Source: CAYQMF01 sp964418595 | GTDB taxonomy: Bacteria > Planctomycetota > UBA1135 > UBA2386 | Assembly (NCBI GenBank): GCA_964418595.1 | Contig: CAYQMF010000001.1 | Span: 62,001-126,000, forward strand | DNA length: 64,000 nucleotides | Direction: 5' to 3' | Notes under the pieces: generated by a model | The model's database searches: none | What the model was told of the DNA's origin: nothing | Seen by the model: the letters and a program-made list of their open reading frames with translations, nothing else | Translations under genes and position numbers: made by a program | Shown: one piece after another, positions 36,628 through 45,981 of the stretch | How the letters are laid out: each line of letters opens with the position of its first letter | Numbering within the stretch: the first letter of the stretch is position 1

Positions 36628-39600
36628 TCACGGACGGACGTGCATCACGCCGCGCATGATGCGCCAGTGGCCGGGGAAGGTGCAGACGTACGGGTAGTCG
36701 CCGGGGGTCGAGGGCGCCGTGAACTCCAGGGTCGCGCTCTCGCCGGGGTTGAGCAGGCGGATCGAGTGCAGCACGCGCGGGTCCTGCGGCACGAAGTTCT
36801 TCGCGAAGCCGTCGGCCCCCATCACGTCGGCGAGCGCGCCGATCGCCTCGAGCGAGCCCGGTGCGAGGATCAGCAGGTTGTGCTGCATGGCGTCCGGATT
36901 CCGCAGGACGAGCCGCACCGGCCGACCCGCGGTGACCGCGAACTCCTCCTGGTCGTAGCGCATCTTCTCGGGCACCGTGCGCAGCTCGACGACCTGCGGG
37001 TTGATCGCGGTCAGCGAAGCGCGCACCGGTGTCGCCTCCGCTGCGGGCAAGGCACCCGCGAGCTGCTCCGTCAGCCGCACCACACGCTTCCACGCCTCCG
37101 CCTCACGCTCCGCCGGCGCCGCCGCCGTCGCGATCCGCAGCAGGTCGCGCACGAGCACCCGGGCGACGGGCGCCGGCATCTCCGCACACGGCATCTGCAG
37201 GAGCGCGTCGACCGCCGCGCCGCGCACCTGGTCGGCGCGTACGAGCTGCGCCAGATCTGCGAACTTCGCGTCGCGCTGCCCCGGCACCCGCACCGCGGCC
37301 GCAATCGCCGCGCGCCGCAACGCGAGGCTGCCGTCGACGCTCAGCGCGGCCGCGGGGATGTCCTGCTTGCCGAAGCCGGGCCCGCTCCACGCCAGGCGCA
37401 GATGATCGGCGCCGCCGGCGTCGTAGTAGGTGACGACGATGGGGTGCTGGCCGACCAGAAGGTCGATCGTGCCACGCTTCTCGACCACGCCGTGCGGGCC
37501 ATCGTTGCTGACCACTTCGCGGTCGTCGACCCATAGGCGCGAGCCGTCGTCGGACGCGCAGAAGAACGTGTACTTCCCCGGCGCCGCCACGCTCAGCGTC
37601 GCCGACAGCACGAGCGCGTAGGGCTCGCTCGTGATCCCGGGGACCTCGTGCGTGAAGGTCTCGACCGTACCCATGGCCTTGGGCGTGAGCGCCGCCAGCG
37701 TCTCACGCCGCACGTCGGGGAAGCTCTGCTCCTCGTACAGCGAAAACGCGACGCCGGTGCTGCCCGGCGCGCCCGCCGCGAGGCTCTCCGGCACCCCGAA
37801 CATCAGCGGCTGCACGCGCGCCCACGCGTCGCCCGCGGTCGCGGGCAACTCGCCGCCGAACGCAATCCCGCGCAACAGCTCGCTCAGGGCGGCGACGCTG
37901 GTGCTCGCGGTCTCCCACGCCGAAGCGACCCCGCCCGACGCCCGCACCCAGGCGCCGTAGGCGGCGGCGCGCACGTCGCTCCGCTTCGCCTCGCGCGCCA
38001 GCGCCTGCACCTCCGCCAGTCTGCCGGTCAGCTCCGCCGGCGGCCAGGCGACCAGCAGCGCACCGAGGTCCGTCGCCCCCGGCGCATCCGACGCCGCGCC
38101 GCGCAGGCTCGCCAGCAGTTCGACCAGCGCCGGCCGACCGCTCTTCTGCGCGAGCGCTTCGAGCGCGCTGCGGCGCTCGCTCGCGGCCACGCCGGCGCGG
38201 CCCAGCAAAGCCTTGCACACCGCGTCGGTGCGCGGCAGGCGCGCGAGGTCGGCGGCGTCGACCATGTCGAGCAGCCAGGCCAACCCCGCGTCGTGGCCCT
38301 TCGCGAACGACTCGCCGGCGCGGATCGCCTCCGTCCACTGCGGGCGCAGGGTCAGCATGGTCTCGCGCAGCATGTAGCGCAGGTAGCGGTCCAAGGGCTG
38401 GCTTGCGGCGCGCAGCGCGATCTCCGCCGCGCGGGCGCTGGCGAAGAAGCTGCACGCCCGCACCACCTCCGCGCGCACGCGCGCATCGGGATCGACGACC
38501 ATCTCGCCGAGCACGTCGAGCGCATACGGCGCCGTGTGGCGGACCTCGCACAGCACGCGCGTGGCGGCCGCGCGCGCCCGCGCCTCCGGCGAGCGGAGCA
38601 CGCGACGCAGGTGGTCGGCGTCGACGGCGTCGCACATCTGCTGCACCCACAGCGCCTCGAGCAGCAGGTGCTCGCGATCCGGTGCGTCGGCGGGCAGCGC
38701 CGCGAGCCACGCCTGCAGCGCGACGAGGACCTTCGCCGGCGGACGGCCCGAGAGTTCCCGCCGCGCCCGGTAGCGCACCGGGTCGTCGCGCTCCGCGAGC
38801 TGCGCCATGAGCGTCGCCTCGCTCGCTTCGTGGTTCGCCTTCGGCGTGAGCCTGCTCCGCTCCGGGTTGCTGATGCGATACACGCGGCCGTGCACGCGAT
38901 CGCGGCTCGGATCGCGCAGGTTGTGCTGCATGTGCCCGATGATCGGGTTCTGCCAATCGACGAAGTACACCGCCCCGTCGCCGCCGATCTCGACGTCGAC
39001 CGGCCGGAAGTTCGAGTCCGTCGACGACACCAACGGCTCGACCTCCGTGGCCTGGAAGCCCGCGCCGTCGTCCTCGAAGCGGTACTGCAGGATGCCGAGG
39101 AAACCGATGCAGTTGCTCACCAGCCAGTTGCCCTGCATCGCCTCGGGGAAGTGCGCGCTGGACAGGATCGCGGTGCCGCCGCACGGCCGCGTGCGCTGGC
39201 GGTACACGGTGGGCGCGCCGGCCACCTTGCGCGGGTGCTCCGTGTGCACGGAGATCGCCGCGCCCCAGTACGGCACGGCACCCGTGCCGTCGGTGACGAA
39301 GTCCTGGCCCCAGCGGTCGAACACGTGCCCGTGCGGGTTGGCGAAGCCGTACGCCGCATACACCTCGAAGCGATCGCTGCGCGGCTCGTAACGGAACACG
39401 CCGGCGTTGAAGCTCCGCACCGGCGGTCCCCACGGCGTCTCGACGCCGGTGTGGTGAAACGTGCCCTCCTGCATGTAGAGCGCGCCGCCGGGGCTGAACA
39501 CGAAGCTGTTGATCGAGTGGTGCGTGTCGGCGGAATCGATGCCGGAGAGCACGCGCACGCGCACGTCGGCCAGGTCGTCGCCGTCGATGTCCTTGAGGAA

Positions 39601-41016
39601 CCACAGGTCCGGCACCTGCGCCACGAGCACGCCGCCGTTCCAGAAGTCGAAGCCGGTGGGGTTGTGCAGGTCGGAGGCAAACTCGATGCAGCGGTCGGCG
39701 CGGCCGTCGCCATCGTCGTCCGGCAGGATCAGGAGCTTGTCGTTGCGCGGGGTCTTGGGCTGCCAGTGCGGGTAGGTGGGCCACGCCGTCACCCACAGCC
39801 GGCCGCGTGGGTCGACCGCGCACTGGTTGGGGTTCACCAGCGCGGGGAACTGCTCCTCCGACGCGAACAGGTTCACCTGCAGGCCCTCGGCCACGGTCAT
39901 CCTCGCGATCGCCTCCTCGCCGCCGAGGAAGACGTGCGCGCCGCCGTCACCCTTGCCCTTGATGTTGGTCTCCACCGGGAGGAAGGGCGGCGTGTTCGTG
40001 TCGTCGACGGCGAAGTACTCGCCGCGCGCGCGCGCCCAGATGGCGCGGTCGCGGTTGGCGGTCATGGTGTCGAGCACCTCCAGCTCGCGGTTCATCACGT
40101 CGCGGTTGGTCTGCCCGGCGACGAACTGCAGGTCGCCACGATCGCCGTAGATCGAGTAGCCGTCGGTGGTGCGGTAGCGGTGGAACCACGCGTCGTTCTT
40201 GACGAGGACCGCGGCGCGGATCTTCGCTTCGTGCGCGGCGGCGGGGCGCGGACCGGAGAAGAGCGCGGCGTCGATGCTCTCCGCCACGCGCCGGTTGCCT
40301 TGCTTCGTCAGGCGGATGCCGTCTATGGTCCAGTCGTCACCGCCCGGCGCCCGCGTGAACAGGTCCACGAACGCCGCGCCGTGTTGCGCCGCCACGCGGC
40401 GCATCGTCTCCGTGTAGAGCTTCAGCCGCTCGTTGGTCGCGGTCACGTCGGCCTGCTGCGGAAACGGCCGCGCTTCCTGCTCGATCGGCGAGCACAACAC
40501 CACGCGCGTCTCGCCCTTGCCGTAGCGGAGCTGCCGCACGTGGTGCACCCACGTGGCGAGATCGGCCTCGAACTTCGGCAGCCCGGCCTCGCCCTCGAAC
40601 GACTCGTTGCGTCCGAAGAACGCGATCACCACGTCTGTCTTGCAGCGCTCCAGGTGCTGGTCGGGCGTGCCGAAGTTCTTCGAGCGCGGGCGCACGACGA
40701 CCTCGTCGCCGGCGAAGCCGAGATCGCGGACCACGAGGTCGTGCTGCGGGAAGCGCGCGTGCAGGAAGGTCTCGAGCCAGCCGTCGTGCTGCATGCGCTC
40801 CGCCAGCCCGTCGCCGACGATGGCGATGTGATCGCCCGGGTTCAGGGTGAACGCCCCGGCCGCGGCGGACGCGGCGCTGCCGTGCGCGTGGTGCGCGTGC
40901 GCGCCGGCGCCGGACGCGCCCTGTGCGCTCGCACTCGCCGCCGTTGCCTCGCGGGGGCACCCGAGGACGCACGCAGCGGACAGGACGAGAATCAGCCGAC
41001 TTGGGAGACGTGGCAT
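36628..41016 (-). CDS. SGNH-like / PVC dehydrogenase / HEAT / PA14 / cupredoxin lipoprotein
   Basis: The protein has 1,462 residues. A lipobox VLGC places lipidation at Cys20, then a His-rich linker. Domains: SGNH-hydrolase-like (about 55-255) in which the usual GDS becomes GDG (VGDGLAERMQ) and the D-x-x-H end reads DGIR, so hydrolase residues are lost; a PVC-type dehydrogenase propeller (about 375-740; NQCAVDPRGRLWVTAW, DTHHSINSFVFSPGG); HEAT repeats (about 750-1000); a PA14 sandwich (about 1080-1200; YTFFCASDDGSRLWVDD); and a C-terminal cupredoxin with copper ligands in MQHNLLIL and CTFPGHWRIM. It probably oxidises a sugar outside the cell and uses type-1 copper instead of haem as acceptor. 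The ThuA gene follows 20 bases downstream. Confidence 0.9.
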   Translation of the reverse strand: MPRLPSRLILVLSAACVLGCPREATAASASAQGASGAGAHAHHAHGSAASAAAGAFTLNPGDHIAIVGDGLAERMQHDGWLETFLHARFPQHDLVVRDLGFAGDEVVVRPRSKNFGTPDQHLERCKTDVVIAFFGRNESFEGEAGLPKFEADLATWVHHVRQLRYGKGETRVVLCSPIEQEARPFPQQADVTATNERLKLYTETMRRVAAQHGAAFVDLFTRAPGGDDWTIDGIRLTKQGNRRVAESIDAALFSGPRPAAAHEAKIRAAVLVKNDAWFHRYRTTDGYSIYGDRGDLQFVAGQTNRDVMNRELEVLDTMTANRDRAIWARARGEYFAVDDTNTPPFLPVETNIKGKGDGGAHVFLGGEEAIARMTVAEGLQVNLFASEEQFPALVNPNQCAVDPRGRLWVTAWPTYPHWQPKTPRNDKLLILPDDDGDGRADRCIEFASDLHNPTGFDFWNGGVLVAQVPDLWFLKDIDGDDLADVRVRVLSGIDSADTHHSINSFVFSPGGALYMQEGTFHHTGVETPWGPPVRSFNAGVFRYEPRSDRFEVYAAYGFANPHGHVFDRWGQDFVTDGTGAVPYWGAAISVHTEHPRKVAGAPTVYRQRTRPCGGTAILSSAHFPEAMQGNWLVSNCIGFLGILQYRFEDDGAGFQATEVEPLVSSTDSNFRPVDVEIGGDGAVYFVDWQNPIIGHMQHNLRDPSRDRVHGRVYRISNPERSRLTPKANHEASEATLMAQLAERDDPVRYRARRELSGRPPAKVLVALQAWLAALPADAPDREHLLLEALWVQQMCDAVDADHLRRVLRSPEARARAAATRVLCEVRHTAPYALDVLGEMVVDPDARVRAEVVRACSFFASARAAEIALRAASQPLDRYLRYMLRETMLTLRPQWTEAIRAGESFAKGHDAGLAWLLDMVDAADLARLPRTDAVCKALLGRAGVAASERRSALEALAQKSGRPALVELLASLRGAASDAPGATDLGALLVAWPPAELTGRLAEVQALAREAKRSDVRAAAYGAWVRASGGVASAWETASTSVAALSELLRGIAFGGELPATAGDAWARVQPLMFGVPESLAAGAPGSTGVAFSLYEEQSFPDVRRETLAALTPKAMGTVETFTHEVPGITSEPYALVLSATLSVAAPGKYTFFCASDDGSRLWVDDREVVSNDGPHGVVEKRGTIDLLVGQHPIVVTYYDAGGADHLRLAWSGPGFGKQDIPAAALSVDGSLALRRAAIAAAVRVPGQRDAKFADLAQLVRADQVRGAAVDALLQMPCAEMPAPVARVLVRDLLRIATAAAPAEREAEAWKRVVRLTEQLAGALPAAEATPVRASLTAINPQVVELRTVPEKMRYDQEEFAVTAGRPVRLVLRNPDAMQHNLLILAPGSLEAIGALADVMGADGFAKNFVPQDPRVLHSIRLLNPGESATLEFTAPSTPGDYPYVCTFPGHWRIMRGVMHVRP

Positions 41017-41060
41017 GGGGACGCACAGCGTCCCGCCGCCGGGCGGTCAAGTCGAGGCCT

Positions 41061-42563
41061 TCAGCGCTGATAGATCTCGATGTCGGTCGGGCCGCCGCCC
41101 ATCACCATCACCGTGCCGTCCGGCAGGTTGGCGGTGACCGGGAACAGCCGCGGCGCCGCCATGGATCCCGTCGGCGCAAGCGTGTTGGGCCCCTGCGAGA
41201 ACACGTCGGCCGACGACGTGGCGGTCGCCTCGAAGGTCATGGTGCCGAGGTCGAAGGTCACCCGGAACCCGCCCGCGATGAGCGCCCGCCCGCCGGGCAG
41301 CGCCGCGATGGCCGCACCGGCGCGACCTTCCTGCATGCCGTTGACCGTCGTGAACGTGCCGAAGCCGAGGAAGCTCGACGTGTAGAGCTGACAGTCGGTG
41401 CGCGTGCCGACGATGATGTCGGCGATGTTGAGGGTCTGCAGGAACTGCGTGAGGTCGAGCGTCAGGCCACCCGCGAGCAGCACCCTCCCGTCGCTCAGCC
41501 CGACCGCGCTGTGCAGGAAGCGTGCGCCGTTCATGAACGCGGGCAGGCCGAAGCTGCCGCTCGTCGGGTTGAAGCGGTACGCCGTCGCCGACACGGTCGG
41601 CAGGTTGACGATCGGGATGAGCGTGAGTCCGCCGGTGATGAGCACCTGGCCGTTGCTGAGGCTGCTCGACGAGTGCAGCGCGCGCGCCTCGAGCATGTTG
41701 GGTCCCGGCGCGAACGTGTTCGTCGCGGGATCGAAGATCTCCGTCGACGCGCGGATGCCCGCGAACAACTGCAGGGGATCGGTGAGCGTCAGGACCTCGA
41801 AGCCACCGGTGATGAGCACGCGGCCGTTCCCCATGAGCGAGGCGCCGTGGCCGGCGCGCGCGATGCCCATCGCCAGCGTCGTCGTCTGCTGGGTGGCGGG
41901 GTCGTACACCGCCGCCGCCGCGGTCGGCTGGCCGTCGAGGCCCATGCCGCCGGTGAACAGCACGCGGCCATCGGCCAGCCCGGTGGTCTGCGACAGCAGG
42001 CCGACGCCGAACGTCACGCCGGAGAGCGTCCAGTCCTCCGTGCGCGACGCGAAGCGCTGCGCGACCGGACCGGAGCCGCCGACGAAGAGCAACTCGTTGT
42101 TCGCGCTGCGCGCCACGCCGCCGCCGAGGATCGGGACCGACGGCTGGTGCAGCGCCCGCTTGAAGGTGCCCGGCACCTGCGGCGTGATCCGCACGAGGTT
42201 CGACGTGACGAGGGGGTCACCGCCGATCGCCTGCAGCGAGAGCACGATGTTCTCGAGCGCCGGCAGGTCGGGCAGGACGAGGCTCGGTGCCGCCTGACCC
42301 GAGGCCGGGAACACGCCGAGGAACCCCGGCAGGGCGAGGCACGCGTCGACGAGTTCGAGCCCGACGTCGACGGTGATGCCGAGGCCGGGGACCGGCGTCC
42401 TGGTCTCGACGGTCGAGAGCAGGAGCAGGTACGGCCCCTGCGCGGGCCCGGTCATCGGGAAGGTCGACACCCCGGGGACGGCGCCGCCGGTCTTGTCGAG
42501 GGTGATCTGGGCGCTCAGCGGGAGCGTGAGCGCGAGAACGCAGGCGAGCTGGGATGGGCGCAT
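41061..42563 (-). CDS. Secreted kelch-repeat protein with the lineage beta domain at its N-terminus
   Basis: The protein has 500 residues with signal MRPSQLACVLALTLPLSAQ. Residues 20-140 match the recurring exoprotein domain (VPGLGITVDVGLELVDACLALPGFLGVFPASGQAAPSLVLP), here at the N-terminal rather than the C-terminal end. From about 150 there are six or so kelch blades with ADGRVLFTGG, GNGRVLITGG, SNGQVLITGG, SDGRVLLAGG, PGGRALIAGG and DGTVMVMGGG, forming a propeller. There is no catalytic Cu-Tyr site of the galactose oxidase type. Binding or adhesion is inferred. It precedes the giant lipoprotein gene by 44 bases on the same strand. Confidence 0.85.
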   Translation of the reverse strand: MRPSQLACVLALTLPLSAQITLDKTGGAVPGVSTFPMTGPAQGPYLLLLSTVETRTPVPGLGITVDVGLELVDACLALPGFLGVFPASGQAAPSLVLPDLPALENIVLSLQAIGGDPLVTSNLVRITPQVPGTFKRALHQPSVPILGGGVARSANNELLFVGGSGPVAQRFASRTEDWTLSGVTFGVGLLSQTTGLADGRVLFTGGMGLDGQPTAAAAVYDPATQQTTTLAMGIARAGHGASLMGNGRVLITGGFEVLTLTDPLQLFAGIRASTEIFDPATNTFAPGPNMLEARALHSSSSLSNGQVLITGGLTLIPIVNLPTVSATAYRFNPTSGSFGLPAFMNGARFLHSAVGLSDGRVLLAGGLTLDLTQFLQTLNIADIIVGTRTDCQLYTSSFLGFGTFTTVNGMQEGRAGAAIAALPGGRALIAGGFRVTFDLGTMTFEATATSSADVFSQGPNTLAPTGSMAAPRLFPVTANLPDGTVMVMGGGPTDIEIYQR

Positions 42564-42728
42564 GGGGGGACGGGCGCGTGGGCGGGCGGCGGAGGATCTT
42601 GCCACGGAAACCCGACCGTGTCCCAGCCCGGGCGGCGGATCCTCCGCAGGCGCGCGCAATGACCGATGGCACCGGCCTCCGGCAGCGCCATGTCGGCCCT
42701 GGAACGACTCGCTGCTACCCTGCCATGC

Positions 42729-42965
42729 ATGGCCAAGTCCGCATGCCCTCTGTCGCAAGCCCAGTTCCTCGAACACGCCCAGCCGCTCGAGATCGTCATC
42801 AACGGTCAGACGATGCTCGCCGAGGTGAAGGCGTTCTCCACCGGTTCGTTCGGTTGGTACCTCAACGGCAAGACCATGATCGCCGTCGACGGCAAGCCGG
42901 TGTCGGTGCAGATCGGCATGAACCTCACCATCGTCGGCAGCAAGGAGGCCCCGCGCGGCGGGTGA
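42729..42965 (+). CDS. Small conserved protein of unknown function
   Basis: The protein has 78 residues. The ATG at 42729 starts MAKSACPLSQAQFLEHAQPLEIVING; an upstream in-frame ATG lacks plausible sequence. The pattern SKCP-like start, VINGQTMLAEVKAFSTGSFGWYLNGKTMI and VQIGMNLTIVGSK is one I associate with small planctomycete proteins annotated only as hypothetical. It is probably a small beta-barrel, soluble, with no signal peptide. It lies 36 bases before the methyltransferase gene and may be co-transcribed. Confidence 0.7.
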   Translation: MAKSACPLSQAQFLEHAQPLEIVINGQTMLAEVKAFSTGSFGWYLNGKTMIAVDGKPVSVQIGMNLTIVGSKEAPRGG

Positions 42966-43001
42966 GCCTTCGCGACGCAACCCCGAAGACGGATTCACAC
43001 C

Positions 43002-43841
43002 ATGAGCTTCGAGACCAACGAGATCAGCCTCGCGCAGCGCGCGTCCTGGAACAGGTTCTCCCCCGGCTGGAAGAAGTGGGACGCGCACACGATGGCGTTC
43101 CTCGCGCCGCACGGGGACGCGATCGTCGACTACCTCGCCCCCGGCGGCACACAGGTGATCCTCGACATCGCCGCGGGCACGGGCGAGCCGGGGCTGAGCA
43201 TCGCGCGCCGGCTGCGCGGCGGACGCGTCGTGATCACCGACCTCGCCGACGGGATGCTCGCGGTCGCCAAGGAGAAGGCCGCGCGCGCCGGCGTGACGAA
43301 CGTGGAGTTCCGCGAGGCCGACGCCTGCGCGCTGCCCTTCCCCGACAACACGTTCGACGCGGTGAGCTGCCGGCTCGGCTACATGTTCTTCCCCGACATG
43401 GCCATCGCGGCGCGTGAGATGGCGCGCGTGGTCAAGCCGGGCGGCAGGGTGGCGACCACCGTGTGGGGCGCGCCGGAGCGCAACTTCTGGGTGACCTGCA
43501 TGGTGCAGAACATCGGCAAGCACATGGACGTGCCGCCGACGCCGCCCGGCGCGCCGGGCATGTTCCGCTGCGCGCAGCCGGGGCTGATCGCGGGCTTGTT
43601 CAAGACCGCGGGCCTCAGTGGCGTCGCCGAACGCGAGGTGCCCTGCACCGTCGGGCTCAGCGGGCCGGCGGAGTACTGGGAGATGGTGACGGAGATCTCC
43701 GCCCCGTTCGTGGGTCTGCTCAGCAAGGCCGACGCCGCGACCGTGGCGCGGATCAAGGCGGGCGTCCTCGCCGCCATGGGTGAGCGCCACCCCGACGGCA
43801 AGATCCCCGCGTGCGGCATCCTCATCACGGGCCGCAAGTGA
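43002..43841 (+). CDS. UbiE-type class I SAM methyltransferase
   Basis: The protein has 279 residues. Motif I is VILDIAAGTGEPGL near residue 50, motif II VVITDLADGML, then FREADACALPFPDNTFDAVSCRLGYMFFPD, the UbiE/COQ5-like signature; GGRVATTVWGAPERNFW follows. The substrate class in this group covers quinones, sterols and small molecules, so the function is unassigned. It ends 20 bases before a convergent gene. Confidence 0.85.
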   Translation: MSFETNEISLAQRASWNRFSPGWKKWDAHTMAFLAPHGDAIVDYLAPGGTQVILDIAAGTGEPGLSIARRLRGGRVVITDLADGMLAVAKEKAARAGVTNVEFREADACALPFPDNTFDAVSCRLGYMFFPDMAIAAREMARVVKPGGRVATTVWGAPERNFWVTCMVQNIGKHMDVPPTPPGAPGMFRCAQPGLIAGLFKTAGLSGVAEREVPCTVGLSGPAEYWEMVTEISAPFVGLLSKADAATVARIKAGVLAAMGERHPDGKIPACGILITGRK

Positions 43842-43860
43842 CCATTCGACGGATCCACGA

Positions 43861-45939
43861 TCAGCGGATCTTGCCGAGCGCCGCCTGCGCGCGGCTGCGC
43901 ACCTCGGGCGCGAGCGTCGGTTCACGCAGGAGCGCCTCGAGCACGGGGCGTGCGTCGGCGGCGCGCCCCTGCCCAACCAGGATCTCGCCGGCGTAGAGGC
44001 GAGCGCGGACGCCGGTGGCGTCGACCTGCTCCGCGGCGGGCAGCACGCCCAGAAGAACGAGCCAGCGCTGCGCGATCCCCGGCAGCTCCACCGGCGTGAG
44101 GCGTCCCGACTCGTGCGCGAACAGGCCGCGCCGCAGTTCGAAGCGTGGGTCCGTCGGGTAGCGACGCACCGCATCGTCGAGCATGCGGGTGTACGTCTCC
44201 GGCGCCACGCGGCCGAGCGTCAGGTCGAGGAGCGCGACGCGCGCGTAGTAGTGGTCGGGCAGGGCAGCGAGCGTCTCCTGGCACACGGTCACCGCCGCCT
44301 CGACCTTGCCGCGCTGTTGCAGGATGCGGATGAGGCCCTCCGCGAGGCGCGCTTGCGAGCCGGAATGCGCGACGTGCTTCGTCGCCAGCGCCCGGCGCAG
44401 GTTCGCCTCCGCGCCCTCGACGTCGCCCTGCGTGGCCAGCAGCGCCGCGAGGTTGCCGAAGCCGCCGGAGTGCTCCGGGTCTGCGGCGATGGCGCGCTCG
44501 AAGTAGGCCCGCGCCCGCGCCGGGTCGGTGCCGAGCAGCGTGTAGCCCGCCTTCACCTGCAGGTCGGCGCTCGCGGGCGTACGGTCGGCATCGGTGCAGA
44601 GCAGCGTCGTCGAGTCGCGCCACGCGCCGTTGCGCGCGAGGATCACCGCTGCGTGTGCGACGCCGAGCGCGAGCAGGGCGATCACGGCCGCGCGCCGCGC
44701 AGGCGAACCTTCGCGCAGCTTCGCCACCGCCCACGCTGCGAACAGGCACACGCCGAGGCTCGGCACGTAGTAGCCGCGCTCGCCGAAGATCGTGCCGACG
44801 GCGACGGGGATGTTCGAACCGATGAACGAGAAGCCGAGGAACACAGTGGCGCCGAGGAACAGGAGCGGCTGGCGCCGCCGCAACCGAAGCGCGAGCGCGA
44901 GCCACGCCCCGAGCACGCCGAGCGCCGCCAGGAAACCCGGCGCCAGCGGCGAAGTGAGTACTGGCAGGGCGCCAGGCCCGTAGATCGACGAGAGCCCGTA
45001 CGGGACGACACACTTGAGCAGGCCGAAGCCCAGGAGCGCGACCGCGGTGAGGACGCGCGGACCGGCGCCGGTGTGGGCGAGCGGGTTGTGTTCGTACGCC
45101 GGCAGGTACGCAGCCATGTCGCCGACGACGACCTGGCGCAGCACGAAGAACAGGACGAGCGGCGGCCCGAGCGCGATGGCCAGCGCCTTGCCTCGCGTGC
45201 GCAGGAGCTGCGCGAGCGTCAGTGGCTCGCCGGCGAGCCAGGCCTTCGCCAGCAGATGGCAGACGAGGAACGGCGCCCACGCCAGCGCGCTCTCCTTGGC
45301 GCCGAAGGTCAGGAAGAAGACGAATGCCGCCGCGGCCACGCGCCCGCGATCGAACAGGCGCAGGGCCGACAACCCGAGCGCCATGCCCATCGGATCCGCG
45401 CGTCCCACGATCCCGGCGACGGACTCGCTGTGGATGCCGCAGACGGCGAACCCGCCCGCGGCGAGCAGCGCGACGAAGGCGCCCGCGCCGAGGTCGCGCA
45501 GCCAGCGCCACACCAGGAACACCGCGAGCACGTGCACCAGCACGTTGAACAGGTGCTGCGGCAACGCCTCGAGGTTCGCCGGCAGGAGCGGCGCCGCAAT
45601 CAGGTTGTAGACGAGCGCGAAGCTCAGGATCGTCGTGGGCCGGTACTCGAACGACGCGGCGGCACTGCCGGCGGTGTACTTCTGGCCGAAGTACCACCAG
45701 GGTTCCTTCAGGCCGGCGATGACCTGGTGCGGCTTGCCGTCGGGCCCGACCGCCTGCGCGAACGACGCGTCGTCGAGCGCGAAGCCGTTGCCGAGCGAGG
45801 GCGCAAAGACCAGGAACGCAACGGCGAGGACGACCAGCAGGATCCGCTTCTCGAGAGGCTCGGGCAAGGCGCGGATCGTAGACGGCGCACGCGCACTAGC
45901 CGACGCAACCTTGACGACTTCGCGGCGCACCATCACCAT
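43861..45939 (-). CDS. Polytopic membrane protein with C-terminal TPRs (TMTC/DUF1736-like)
   Basis: The protein has 692 residues. About ten membrane helices occupy residues 25-420, starting with RILLVVLAVAFLVFAPSLGNGFALDD; acidic residues right after the first helix (DD) are the mark of GT-C mannosyltransferase-like proteins. Other parts include YRPTTILSFALVYNL and FGERGYYVPSLGVCLFAAW. After about 470 there are several TPR units (LQVKAGYTLLGTDPARARAYFERAIAADPEH, GNLAALLATQGDVEGAEANLRRAL). Proteins of this build, as in animal TMTCs, use lipid-linked sugars for O-mannosylation. It is divergent from the GT87 gene. The ATG at 45939 is one of several clustered starts. Confidence 0.8.
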   Translation of the reverse strand: MVMVRREVVKVASASARAPSTIRALPEPLEKRILLVVLAVAFLVFAPSLGNGFALDDASFAQAVGPDGKPHQVIAGLKEPWWYFGQKYTAGSAAASFEYRPTTILSFALVYNLIAAPLLPANLEALPQHLFNVLVHVLAVFLVWRWLRDLGAGAFVALLAAGGFAVCGIHSESVAGIVGRADPMGMALGLSALRLFDRGRVAAAAFVFFLTFGAKESALAWAPFLVCHLLAKAWLAGEPLTLAQLLRTRGKALAIALGPPLVLFFVLRQVVVGDMAAYLPAYEHNPLAHTGAGPRVLTAVALLGFGLLKCVVPYGLSSIYGPGALPVLTSPLAPGFLAALGVLGAWLALALRLRRRQPLLFLGATVFLGFSFIGSNIPVAVGTIFGERGYYVPSLGVCLFAAWAVAKLREGSPARRAAVIALLALGVAHAAVILARNGAWRDSTTLLCTDADRTPASADLQVKAGYTLLGTDPARARAYFERAIAADPEHSGGFGNLAALLATQGDVEGAEANLRRALATKHVAHSGSQARLAEGLIRILQQRGKVEAAVTVCQETLAALPDHYYARVALLDLTLGRVAPETYTRMLDDAVRRYPTDPRFELRRGLFAHESGRLTPVELPGIAQRWLVLLGVLPAAEQVDATGVRARLYAGEILVGQGRAADARPVLEALLREPTLAPEVRSRAQAALGKIR

Positions 45940-45981
45940 GCGCCGGCGCCGGTGCCCACCTCGCGTCGGCGCCGACATCCC

